From Leishmania mexicana MHOM/GT/2001/U1103 (Eukaryota; Euglenozoa; Kinetoplastea; Trypanosomatida; Trypanosomatidae): a stretch of 64,000 bases of DNA. The position numbers and the translations under genes are program-made. The notes below the pieces were generated by a model that did not search any database, was not told the DNA's origin, and saw nothing but the letters and a program-made list of their open reading frames with translations. The DNA lies in NCBI RefSeq assembly GCF_000234665.1, contig NC_018323.1:410573-474572 (forward strand), read 5' to 3'. This document shows positions 52,101 through 58,668 of the stretch, one piece after another; positions within the stretch are counted from its first letter, which is position 1, and the number at the start of each line of letters is the position of its first letter.

Positions 52101-55100
52101 TCTGGACGAATCTGATGTACGCGCACTTCACGGGTCAACTGGACACCGCCGTGCGGACGACGGCAAAGGCGTGGAGTGAGCTGCTGCACGTCGTGCTTCC
52201 GGGGGCGCCGGCAGTCCCAATTTACCTCGTCATGTGCGCCGCCGTCCGCGAGGAGGTGAGTGCCGGGGAGTTGGAGGCGTCGCGCAGTGGTGTGCGTGCA
52301 CAGAACCCGCAGCCGACCCTATCCCCGCCGAGGCCTCTTGCCAGCTCGTCGAGATCGTCGAGCACGGTGAAGAAACGGTCAAAGGAACGCACTGTGCCAT
52401 TGGCGATGTCGAACTGGTCTCACATTGTGCGCCGCACGAACCTCTTCCTGCAGCTCATGGCCATGTCCGCAGCTGAAACGCTCATGAGCAAGAGCAGCAA
52501 GCCATCGTCGCACATGTTGGCAGATGCGAAAACGCTCTCCTCTACCGCCGCGACAGCCTCCGGGAGTGGGCAGCGCATCAAGACCACGTCGTCGCTGCTG
52601 CACGAGGTGCCAAAGAAAGATAGTTTCGCTGCGCTGACGGACGTTGGCGAGCCTCCATCGCATGGGCTGTCCGGCACGTTGTTGTGGGACACCATCGAGC
52701 TCGCCGTGCGCTACGACGACAAGGACATGTTGCGGCACCTATTGCAGCTTCGCCTGCCAGACATCGTGCTCAAGCACATCAGCAACATCCAAAGCCAGCA
52801 ACAGGCGCTGTCGTCGACCGGCACCTTTGGAGGAACGTACTCGTCTATGGGCGTGAGCGCGCGTGCAATGGAGGCGGTTTCGACGACAATTCTCGGCAGC
52901 TACCCGTCCTTTGCCGGCGTGAGCACCACGTCGCAAGCGGCGCTCGTGCTCGAGCGGCTGCAGCGCCTCCTCTGGTGTGAGGCACTGCAAGAGTGTCATG
53001 TTGACCTGCTCGCTGTCGCTGCGGGAAGCGTCGCAACGCTGCGGTTCCTGTACACATCTTCACCCCCTGAGGTGCGCGCGCAGATGGCCCCCATGCGCTA
53101 CGACCGCGTAGACGTGAAGAGCGGGATGCCAGAGGGCGTGTCGCCTGCGCCAGACATCGCGGCCCCCGCCGCGGCAGCGCCCGCCGGAGCCGAGGAACTC
53201 ATGGGGTCCGTTCAGAGGTCAAGGAAGTCAAGCTCTGCACGGGTCGCCAGCGGCGTGATGTCACCGTCGGCGCAGGCCTTTGTCTACTCGTCAGAGGTGG
53301 AGACGAATGTGAAAGCCGTGGACCACCAGCTTACGAAGACTCCCTTCTCAGCTAGCGCCGCGTCCACCACGCCTTCGGCGGATGGCGTGACTTGGTTGGC
53401 GGCACCGACACCGGAAACGCCGACCTCGCGTGCCTCGTCCGCGGCGAAGCGGACATCAGCTGCGCTGGGTGTGGACACTGTAGAGACGCCGGATGAGCGA
53501 AGCCTCACACTGCCACTCACAAACGCGCCGCTGCTACAGCCCAAGGCGGGCGAGGATAAGGAGGAGGAGGAGAGTGCCGCTGCCGTGGCGGATGCGGAGC
53601 TGCGCTTCATGGAAAGCTGCGTGCAGAACGGACGCCGTCGTCTCGCCGCGGGCGAAGAACAACGCCGGTGCGTAACAGCGGTGACATGGGGCCTCGGCGC
53701 GGCTGCCTGCGCAGTGAAGCTGCCGATGGCCCAATCCAGCGCGAGGGCCGTGTCGTCCTCCAGCGCGGACGCCGCCGAGGCGACCACCGCGCCCGGCACA
53801 AGCGTAGAGGTGCAGCCGCGCTACACACCGGCACTACCACAGCCGCCGCGGCCGCCCGCTCAACGTCGCATCACCCTAGATGGCAAAGTTGGTGATGTCG
53901 TCTCCGCTAAAGGCAGCCACAAGCCAATCGCCGATGCGGAGAGGACTGCAGCGCGACGGGTCGTGCAGCGCCAAGGGCGGACGAAGACTTCACTGCCCAC
54001 CAAGGCATCGGCGGCGGCCAAGGAGGCTAGCGGGCCGGCACCGTCCAGTCCAACGTCGCCGGCGGTGATGGAGCCAGAGCCGGTCTACTTCATGTACCTC
54101 CAGCTTGATTGGGCTCTACATTCGACTCGTCTCCTTCGCTCGCCTCGCCCCTCCAGCGCCACGCTCGAGACAATCATGTTCCTGCTGGATCAGCGAGTGG
54201 CTCTCTCGGTGCCCGTGCTTGACCTCTTCCTAGCTGGCACCGTCGCCCCTAGCAACGCCGATGCGCGGCAGGAGCTCGCCCTCGGCCTTCGCTACCAGAC
54301 CCGGACACATCGTGACACGCTGCTCCACCTGCTTGTCTTTCACGACCAGTGCCAGCTGGCGGAGTACTACCTCGAGTACTGCCATTTCTGGTTCGTGTCC
54401 AATGAACTCGATCCAGAGCCAGTGAGCGGGCGGCCGGGTCGCTTCCCAATCGACCAGCCTCCCGCGTCGCCCGACGGCGATTTTAGTGAGGATGACCTCC
54501 ACGACGATGACGACCACCGGCGTAGCGGTGTCGGGTATATGGGTCACGACAAGCAGAAGCGAAGCACGCATTTAGCCCCGCAGTTGCGGCATCGCTCTCG
54601 CGACCACTCTTCCTCGGGGTACGCCGAGACCGTGCCGCGCGAGTTCCTGCGGTGTATGCTACGAGTGAACGCGCACGGGCTGACCGCCTTCGACTACGCC
54701 TATACGCCGGCAATGCTGCAGCTTCTCGAGTGGTACGGCTGCGTGCCGCCCACGTACCGGCCGAACCCGCACGCCTTCCGACGAGTTGTCTTTCTCGACC
54801 GCGGAGGGCATGGTGACATGAGGGAGGCATATACTTTGGCGGGCAACATGGGTGATTGTGACAGCAGCGAAGCGGCCGATCGGCGGTGGTCTGCGAGTAC
54901 TAGGACGTCGATGGCGCGTCACCAGCGCGAGGTGCTGCGTTTCTTCCCTGTGCCACGCCTGGTCCTGGCGACCGACAACTTTGTGGCGCTGCTGGACCCC
55001 ACCGGCACGGAGCTGGCGTCCACAGTCGGCTCCGTGGCGACCGCCCAAGCGCGCGCCGCTGCCGCGGGCACCGCAGATGGAAAGAGTCGCAGTAATGGCA

Positions 55101-57505
55101 ATGACGTGGACGAGGGTCTCGCCAAGGATGAGCTTCTGGTGTCGACCCGCACGCAACCGCTGCAGCTGACCGATCGCCGCATTGACGCCATCATTGGCGC
55201 GGAGCGGCGGCAGCTGCAGGCGAGCTGGCGGCGCCACCACCAGCAGGAGCGCGCCAAGGCGCTTCTGTTTGAGCAGGTCGCTGCGCAGTCCCAAGCACTT
55301 GTCGTGCGCAGAGGTGGAAAAAGCGGTGGAGCAGACGAATCGGTGAGAGAGAACGCGCTGCCGTACCTGACACGCACCGTGACGGCTCACCGGCGCCAGC
55401 AGTGGGAGTTGCAACGGCACCCGCCTTGCAGCAAGATGACGCTGTGGCACAACGCCCTTGAAGCACAGCGACTCTCTGTGTCCGCCTTCACCGCGGCATC
55501 GTCTCGCGGACAACTGAAGCGGCGAGCCAAGGCCGACGCTCGCGGCAGCGACATTTTTGGCGCTGGCATTCTTCCGATCTTGCTCAGCGAGGAGGTGAGC
55601 TTACTGCACCTCGGTCTGTGCTCCTTCGAAGATGAGCTTGTTCGCCTCTATGGCGAGCTCCACACGGCGTCTGCATCTACATCCGCAGCTGGCAACGAGG
55701 ACACCAGTGGCGCTGCACGCGCGCACCACAAAGGCAGCGAGGAAGTTGGGGCCATGGGTGACGGCGACCACGCTGCCTCTGTCCTGAGCGCCTACAGCCG
55801 TCTGCTGCTGCCGCCGTCGGTCACCGACAAGCCCGAGACACACCCGCAGCAAGACCACGAGGCAGTAAAGCAGAGCTCCGGCGTCATGTTCGGAGACACC
55901 CCACTGGAGATGGGCAATCCAAATAGCACACCCAGGACGAAGGCGAGCCGCACTGGCCACACTGTGCTGCCTCATGTCTCGTTCCCAGGTGGGTCGATCG
56001 GCGGCGCGTTGTCGCCAGCGCAGCAGGGCACCCAGCTCTCTTCCGTCTCCACCACGAAGGCGCTCGTGGCGGCTTCGCAGAACTTTGGATCGTGCGGTGG
56101 GGTACCGGCACCACCGCCTCGGCTGTCGCAGATGGATGTGGTGTTCCTCCTCGAGTGTCAGCAATTTGTCGTGTACCCGCTCTCGATGCCCAGCAGCGCC
56201 GACGCCGTGGGGGTGATCCACGACGGCGGTGACGACAGCTACGACGAGAGCAGCAAGCCACGCAGCAGCGTGAGAGGCACCGGTGGGCTCAGCGTCAGCG
56301 TTGGCAACACCAGTCGCGCCCCCAGCGATGACGAAGGGAATGCCGCGTCTCCTCGCCTAACTCTTGGGAAAGGGGGGGTCGGTGTCAGCGAGTTGCCTGC
56401 CGTGATCCAGCGCTGCACCGGCGGTAGCATCGGCACGGACGAGCGACATGTAAACGGAAATGGCAGTGGCGCGCCGCGTCAGCGCGCGCTGGCCCCCGCA
56501 ACAACAACGCGTGACACCACTGGTCGCTCTTTTGCTTCTCCACACAGATCATCCGTGCGTCGCGAGCATGAGCACAAGATGCGTAATGCGCCACCGAGCG
56601 ACTTGCCGCTGCTACGCTCTCTTCTGGCGCGCAAGGCCGCGGATGATCTGTCATCGGAGCTGATCGACGTCGCAGTGCACCGCTACGAAGCGGCGCTGCT
56701 GGTGTCCCTCACTCCAATGCTACTCTCCGGCATCAGCGGCGACGGCGCTGCTGGGGCTCGCGTGTCGGCGGCCGCGACAATGAAAAACTTGGCGGTTAAG
56801 CTCATGGACACGCGCTGGAAACAGTTCGGCAGCCGGCCCATCATCTCAGGCACCAACACTGATGCCACGACTACTGCCACAGAAGCGGTGGCGCTACTGA
56901 ACGTGCCCCCGTTCGCTCTAGCTGACGCTCCGGCGCTGTACCCGCACCGGGCATCGTTGTCCACCGCACCAGCGGCAGATGAGCACGGGTCAGTGACGCC
57001 GACAACAGCACTAGGCTCTGCCGCAGCACGTGTGCCAACCGTCATAGCAGCGCGACTAGAAGAGTGGGTCGCGCGTCGCTGGCCGCTGCAAGGACAAGCA
57101 TCGCCCTCCCTGAAGCTGCACAGGGCTGGCGGTCGAGCAGACGTGACATCCTCGCGATCGCCTCCCACGACGACGGTTAAAGCCTTCAGGCAGGAGAACA
57201 AGGACGAGAACACACAGGACAGAGACGGCGTTGATGAGGACGGCTACGACGACGAGTCGGCAGCGCTGCCGGTGCTCGATCAGATAGAGCCCGTTGGCGG
57301 AGTTGCCACGGCGGCCCAGCAAGTCCTCATGCGTGCGCTGCTGAAGCGCTTTACTGCCGCCACAGGTGCGCAGCTCTCTGAGCAGATGGGGCTCGTCATC
57401 ACCCCCAACTACGATGTCGTGGAGGTCGGCGACACAGCGGCGGCTCTGCGAGACATCGAAGCGAAGTTCGTCGCACCAGCGGCGGCGCGACAGAAGCGGC
57501 GATAA
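40136..57505 (+). CDS. Giant ankyrin-repeat protein with SPRY-like segment, 5789 residues
   Basis: This single 17.4-kb frame encodes one of the largest proteins plausible for this genome. Ankyrin-type repeats occur in dispersed groups: near 502 and 537; 1892 and 1941; 2069; a denser array at 2195-2560 with the clearest units (TPLHLACERGQ at 2419, TALHLAASRG at 2495, GKTALLVAVQHDQ at 2556); 3076, 3186, 3282-3345, 3826 (TALSLAARIAHAPL), 4182, 4725 and 4847. Residues about 1158-1530 resemble a SPRY/B30.2 fold broken by long insertions: FYYEVQM, VVVGLC, then LVLGLLFDPSACTLRLRLNN. The rest is low complexity, including two polyglutamine runs. Ankyrin and SPRY domains bind proteins, so a scaffold role is plausible, but partners and location are unknown. 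The C terminus is a short helical region ending in basic residues. Confidence 0.9.
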   Translation: MYASMETAVKLETAPTMASQEPGTVRCTPQRPLNAALQAEAITYLMHEREADASAALSESDLHSLAMRREQPLVPPELLMELKGSEQAGASLALPEKLNPCTCTAAAFDAWLRAVVKSIPSPAEAADAVQRGNCRGSRTIHGRAKSGGVTGVSRQQALYRVLEMLEAAARLLQRHAVLCRDRNRLLHAYYDALEEDIYQHATAVSTSTAAKDTVHPTAETQLQQLLLPEQHKFSPFHYHLRFYKRGVPLQHYTQEKEKLQSRLEKVYYVLLKLEEVEGLSNSILVEGQATSLLSQQQWQGTDDVQGGSTKAGSMMRTNVGKTGIGAGSSADSHGALTLTGGGARGDGASRPAMNGPTSQFSRRLVGMEWRVRHLRRQLRLPRPVSGVTSRLRNELILSFSARVLALREPAPFTSEMYVTSAASPSPQAAPQPPVDAAHHQSSHSISAFVEWYVQRVMDPLAISQLLSIVPREYVVTTTCRLVYACEAHASLRTSRALPDLGPVLLRAVAEGRVDAVAQLLLSSSVSYGSVLSHPVDCHTCFFAGLLGGQLDVLTRLVEQQSWHVSALHVLLFMGAPWNTAAAPTAVMSSRGCHVYQQALVERVQTFLSVAEQVLAARSQEPTYKLPLSLEENSMGATGVSTIAGGADYEADESALAALRKAQLLDVSAEGEKLLATLACFLGSTASSASIHDDALRGERHRSQPPTHSGRTTTAAIPSFTRSGGLQKKAEDASDADDDDITGSAGVSALSALPMASIPRAAPVPPPVFLNGTLHRLQLFLAVRNAMLQYERQRQDSQWETLLGKVKARPNSGDGTSSAVASTTQGLGSSANNSAWLHTKAPPLLQGSAAANPRTDHGEAPLASAVTAPSSFAHILQQHQLDALTAVAVCPLRCQMCPAFTTPLLQRVDAWSYGPLQPTTAITAALGTARDPGSEGGAPQSSRKLISLAAQMKTLIGIGQDDCRPDENLRDRLSRSLSSLSLPSRPITALLMRSDAAIDMTASSWYVHATTSQANFVEEEHMQYNSSSNSSALNIINDSTGKCNVERQTARGSRLHGLMNPWQGCSATGSLMSALPFRYSFSMPLEDVRRAAQDAKQRRALRTLYGSSAAGAADKSISDHDDDGDGSDDHHPRGSGVDTAAENLASLFVHRAPPPPAKPSFYYEVQMSVEYLVAMYAADYLGAAPPAIGSEALAHGASSPLSEDAMHRLCENCVVVGLCNPITAAQANGCTHSPSQPYVVTHLGHEWGAGGAAQDKERGGSGSGAWSAGVSVSVIAHEKVTASRLRSTCATAHTSPATAAAAVVEPGAASIAPSDYDTDTDVLYLGVWKHQRNSVCAITAMQTPLHDVDGDAADVCANVAPVYLRLELPRWSHPAPEKAAGTAAAQDAPRHRAPAANGNSVHAAETNASAAAATAATTSTNMLMVPLITRACRDDVTRAVAKAQQQQQQQQAEAAQTTASNQASERTRKSRRSATSLSPPATPFPSLPRVRCEVAATLVLGLLFDPSACTLRLRLNNYTDFEEITLGLQLGSVAEATAATTSAPPPPPALQSRLYPAATLSLNDCGWRSWCDHQTRKWAKQQQQQQQQGAQPTGLTSGKGRGERAQGEYSALPPLASTPSSSLSVSNAVLRFNFDAAELLLGPPPPRQAVRVTSADATVPARKAAHMSHQQRRVSEPIGAPSRTPQPIALLDSTVKFTEMLSLLTDVSLLAATKQSGDKNQRQQQLPSLGHGDDVAAEDEKDEVDGVDATKLRGAAPPAHPSPLLIGSRDRRTHVAMMQVQRLLNTPGGGATGTTAGSSSVFNSRDPADIFYPPVRIYRHSCHCPPHELYPLPSSSSPDAADKDDVGKRSRRTLQCRRRLGNRRVGLSSVGEAPSLSLASVYWHDIIPENARLTPLCAALASRQRTMAYVIATHPLTCFCNLTADEESACDASVRQQQPQQRRAALYAACALGYMEVVQVLLERIPVEELLSYFGLIIESEARAALQRCYTVASTVFLRNYQLRSLATQSSSSSPSSADCVDGSATVPAAQARNSGGTAAATSAPAAPYLSNESQRALLDASAIYSSSRFTYTPLHVALLGVMLDNGDQDEEGVEEASCVDVDTDEARMCSLNARLSKQTACVTVLLNGLYDLLCVASASNTTARKAQNTAELAHPPHSTKSHGREEDVLGSEAQARRASSAGQELLVDALNLQSPTGETALLVAVRHNNVAVALRLLKLGAHPACVDRVTRLLSLELACANRCSPIAEALLQSHNGGGAVYATSPVLLNHAGIATALCWCAINNMPAIMQRLLECGGIDVDSGFEGSSPLHLAIAFGSEAAALTLLNGSQPRKTATISARKNRGGRADAPPAVPVVAATAPPDTKTASLAAKHLIFGSSERGAAAPSASTARPTEAVSAVEAHRKPFMDVNILHERTHCTPLHLACERGQLRIIRSLLHSWHAQLNISAAYTNYTPLLAAVANGQEEAALRILEYSKDELRRGRAVLDLCAIDQHNDTALHLAASRGLNLAVEYMLIQFSEEEVARLVALHPTLAASPAYLTATSIVPLHAVNKQGKTALLVAVQHDQADTAELLVSMLIDSVETRKVGDAAAVFGGGGGPKSPTAVTDAEESLCSALEAAAASAPSQVGGPLIEGTCMALHQAHRKHLDSVVQMMLSAPPSLFPCTAAFRNSVQLYKEQQADGRRSMALLRSESCDGDVCPTFLADASTGPVPASERNENASQRSPAMVQDRGSFVRILLTRAAGPSISPNDALRILLRGFALPELCVYLSEVAAESAAVGLQRGTAMAHAELLIGYLQEHAGSVVAPTRAVLFCRDVWLCLQQWMVSEASADRERVAVSRAHHALSSRTIDFTHSQLPVGIEKGSEHRQKQQQQSEPEETPMGWLCRMLLVPKSDVGSRAHGKTVQPQSSLPASAPSSSALSADASSAAQEAEHYHHALEATLNRKTLSLEVARMIRLYGRSHGGARAIEEIKSIVAAYVRVHSNALAVHVRLTTAAVTAAAAATSTTLSSSSSSKHSSFSVRTRSRVQSVLDVVEQHAIWNRDSTVDLDATDSETPDRSSIDVIGNEPLFTTPMGFTVLQLAATLSLPEVVTFLVDTYKLNPLYAPAQGMYTCVAQSTAPPPVHRPKEGTAKEEAARVRNVLVRTVRAVVGVASPCAGRGDYGGGNGSIGKSREDDGLWICWTPYRLAVRSGNLHTVKTLLLTGSGATPAVAEVNPRELCDTSTSPRLSYSDRHVEDSVAVGGAGATVATATSSAASLVDYKEPAWLDPYQRTALQETIVVATTGGSGASGSDSLVDSLTFTAPAGSSSSSAATRTAPSLSEMLALVHLLLRHGAQPNGLFDATGSDAWLLAMAGSGAAGLPITHYSYAANCKRRPYSAGSEVSFSLLSLTGVSASATTSLALTQTTAGEAAGQRCVDLLLRFRAPLLGCAPATLRCVDTHLDGRHLVRQQESAESECFNEQLLRYPRRLLHQWRRLPCMRLAPNRAAAAGFARRGRRAAGTAGNTHDGSGSDEDNDAAGKDGDGAVAHGYSVFEQADALCAQYEKVQQTLYPSSAMAIPRGSGGVGPCTPSPQATALATKVSFASLLTITSAEVTRLPRAVDLGSAVTLNRGVLAGGCVSETDSVAGRETEASPLTPSFSPELLKTRLITALRLCYRVVLLYTCVEYTPLQLPRLVRAFGAAAIPVSARHPLSGDSIATRLLRKMHAHLLAGTNGSGGGGDGSTSSTPREEPESDATSIIMRDADDMSELPMSVLKEPPCTGDPTANAETRALVDTCVALVHMLRDAALRLPSPPSAPQSQAAAVAAGHALRSVLFQPSCDGETALSLAARIAHAPLISVLVQSGAAVTSASHSRRRGGDESWRCSHTTCSVPRRGDGSDTEAGGEDGAGVYDVSGIPVTSQCSLKTSLADVVVRVLLATRVYYPAHEIGTVRALLTHMPNETARRAFLRGVYPNIHPLPALQLAMDNVNIASDFLTGPKCMNALWTNLMYAHFTGQLDTAVRTTAKAWSELLHVVLPGAPAVPIYLVMCAAVREEVSAGELEASRSGVRAQNPQPTLSPPRPLASSSRSSSTVKKRSKERTVPLAMSNWSHIVRRTNLFLQLMAMSAAETLMSKSSKPSSHMLADAKTLSSTAATASGSGQRIKTTSSLLHEVPKKDSFAALTDVGEPPSHGLSGTLLWDTIELAVRYDDKDMLRHLLQLRLPDIVLKHISNIQSQQQALSSTGTFGGTYSSMGVSARAMEAVSTTILGSYPSFAGVSTTSQAALVLERLQRLLWCEALQECHVDLLAVAAGSVATLRFLYTSSPPEVRAQMAPMRYDRVDVKSGMPEGVSPAPDIAAPAAAAPAGAEELMGSVQRSRKSSSARVASGVMSPSAQAFVYSSEVETNVKAVDHQLTKTPFSASAASTTPSADGVTWLAAPTPETPTSRASSAAKRTSAALGVDTVETPDERSLTLPLTNAPLLQPKAGEDKEEEESAAAVADAELRFMESCVQNGRRRLAAGEEQRRCVTAVTWGLGAAACAVKLPMAQSSARAVSSSSADAAEATTAPGTSVEVQPRYTPALPQPPRPPAQRRITLDGKVGDVVSAKGSHKPIADAERTAARRVVQRQGRTKTSLPTKASAAAKEASGPAPSSPTSPAVMEPEPVYFMYLQLDWALHSTRLLRSPRPSSATLETIMFLLDQRVALSVPVLDLFLAGTVAPSNADARQELALGLRYQTRTHRDTLLHLLVFHDQCQLAEYYLEYCHFWFVSNELDPEPVSGRPGRFPIDQPPASPDGDFSEDDLHDDDDHRRSGVGYMGHDKQKRSTHLAPQLRHRSRDHSSSGYAETVPREFLRCMLRVNAHGLTAFDYAYTPAMLQLLEWYGCVPPTYRPNPHAFRRVVFLDRGGHGDMREAYTLAGNMGDCDSSEAADRRWSASTRTSMARHQREVLRFFPVPRLVLATDNFVALLDPTGTELASTVGSVATAQARAAAAGTADGKSRSNGNDVDEGLAKDELLVSTRTQPLQLTDRRIDAIIGAERRQLQASWRRHHQQERAKALLFEQVAAQSQALVVRRGGKSGGADESVRENALPYLTRTVTAHRRQQWELQRHPPCSKMTLWHNALEAQRLSVSAFTAASSRGQLKRRAKADARGSDIFGAGILPILLSEEVSLLHLGLCSFEDELVRLYGELHTASASTSAAGNEDTSGAARAHHKGSEEVGAMGDGDHAASVLSAYSRLLLPPSVTDKPETHPQQDHEAVKQSSGVMFGDTPLEMGNPNSTPRTKASRTGHTVLPHVSFPGGSIGGALSPAQQGTQLSSVSTTKALVAASQNFGSCGGVPAPPPRLSQMDVVFLLECQQFVVYPLSMPSSADAVGVIHDGGDDSYDESSKPRSSVRGTGGLSVSVGNTSRAPSDDEGNAASPRLTLGKGGVGVSELPAVIQRCTGGSIGTDERHVNGNGSGAPRQRALAPATTTRDTTGRSFASPHRSSVRREHEHKMRNAPPSDLPLLRSLLARKAADDLSSELIDVAVHRYEAALLVSLTPMLLSGISGDGAAGARVSAAATMKNLAVKLMDTRWKQFGSRPIISGTNTDATTTATEAVALLNVPPFALADAPALYPHRASLSTAPAADEHGSVTPTTALGSAAARVPTVIAARLEEWVARRWPLQGQASPSLKLHRAGGRADVTSSRSPPTTTVKAFRQENKDENTQDRDGVDEDGYDDESAALPVLDQIEPVGGVATAAQQVLMRALLKRFTAATGAQLSEQMGLVITPNYDVVEVGDTAAALRDIEAKFVAPAAARQKRR
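44462..44485 (+). repeat. CAG/polyglutamine run 1 in the ankyrin gene
   Basis: Eight consecutive Gln codons, nearly all CAG, form a perfect trinucleotide repeat inside the insertion of the SPRY-like segment. Confidence 0.9.
44874..44897 (+). repeat. CAG/polyglutamine run 2 in the ankyrin gene
   Basis: Eight pure CAG codons lie about 390 bases after the first run, in a second insertion. Both runs could vary in length by replication slippage. Confidence 0.9.
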
Positions 57506-58668
57506 GAAACGCGGAAAATGAAAAGTAGATGCGCGTGTGCGTGTCTGGGCGGAGGCGGTATTCGCTCCTTGCTGCTCTCGCTTTGTTGTCGCCGTCGGCG
57601 TGTTTTGAATTCCGTGCGACATGTCAGCGAGGTGAAGGCGTCCATCACGAGAGGAAGCCGCCGTCTCGCTCTTCACGCCGGAGGTGCCCTCTCCGGCCCT
57701 TGTCTCTCTCCGCTTGTGCGCCGTCCCCCCCCTTCCCTCCCTCACTCTCTCACTCCCCATGTACATATCGCCGTAGTCTGTTGCGTGCGCATCATGCCTA
57801 GCAACGGCATACATGTACCAAAGACCAAGAGCAACAAGACGAGGTCTGCGAGGCTGTTTTTTCGCCTCACCCTCTCTCTCCCGGTGAGGAAACGACTCGG
57901 CGGTGGGCGTTGCTCACAAGTGTTCTCACCCCCGACTCTCCACCACCAGCGCACGTGTGCTTCGAACATGATTTTTTTGGGGGGTGGCTCCTCCCTCCCT
58001 CCCCCCACCACCACCCTTCCACTGCCTCTCGAACTTTCTATCAGGGCGCGCAACGCTGACCAATCCACGTGACGCCACGCTGCACCTCTTCAGTGACTTC
58101 CCTTCCCCGCCCTATCTTCTTTCCTCGCCCTCTCCTCTTCCGTTCTTCTGCCGTGTGCCCTCTCTATACACATGCGCACGCGCATGCACGTTCACGTGCG
58201 CTCACCATCATCCGAACCCAAGTGCATGTCCCAGGTAGACGCCTTTGCTCGTGCTACTCCGCTACCCCGTATCTGCTCGCTGTCTCTCTCTCTCTCTCTG
58301 GTTGTTGTGCCCTGCTTGTGTGGGTGTGATCTTGTGCGCGTGTGCGTGTGTGGGTGTGGGTGTTGCTTTTGGAGAGAGGGGGACGGACGTGTCCTGTCGA
58401 ACTCGCGCTTGACCTTCTCTCGTGTGCCTCGGCATCTCCGCCGCCTCTCCTCATTTTCTTTTCTGCCGTTGGAGAGGGGGTTTCGTGCTGTGTGGTTCCG
58501 TCTGCGAGGCGGCTTGTCTTGCTGCGCAAGGGCCCACCACACCACACCCAACACCTCTTGCTGCGGCGCCAGCCGAGCGGGGCCCACGAGGCGACGAAAG
58601 TGAACTGCAGCAGTCCCGCCAGCATCGCCCTCTTTACCCTGCTCGTGCCCAACCTTCGAGTCTGCCGG
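57506..58668. other. Intergenic spacer, 1.2 kb
   Basis: It is mostly pyrimidine-rich (57660-57760, 57985-58025, 58085-58160) with a CT run near 58283-58300 and GT runs near 58318-58365. The following gene's frame is open leftward to a GTG at 58342 but has no ATG before 58669. I see no gene. Confidence 0.65.
58425..58475 (+). promoter_or_regulatory. Probable spliced-leader acceptor for the 58669 gene
   Basis: CGGCATCTCCGCCGCCTCTC followed by TCATTTTCTTTTCTGCCG leads to AGs at about 58472-58475. The first ATG after this is 58669, in the frame of the 778-residue protein. Confidence 0.5.

Noticed and set aside
54659..55513. 284-codon minus-strand frame inside the ankyrin gene
   Set aside because: Antisense shadow of an ordered part of the + strand protein.
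58342..58668. 109-codon N-terminal extension of the 778-residue protein
   Set aside because: It begins with GTG in a GT run and contains the likely splice acceptor, with no in-frame ATG.
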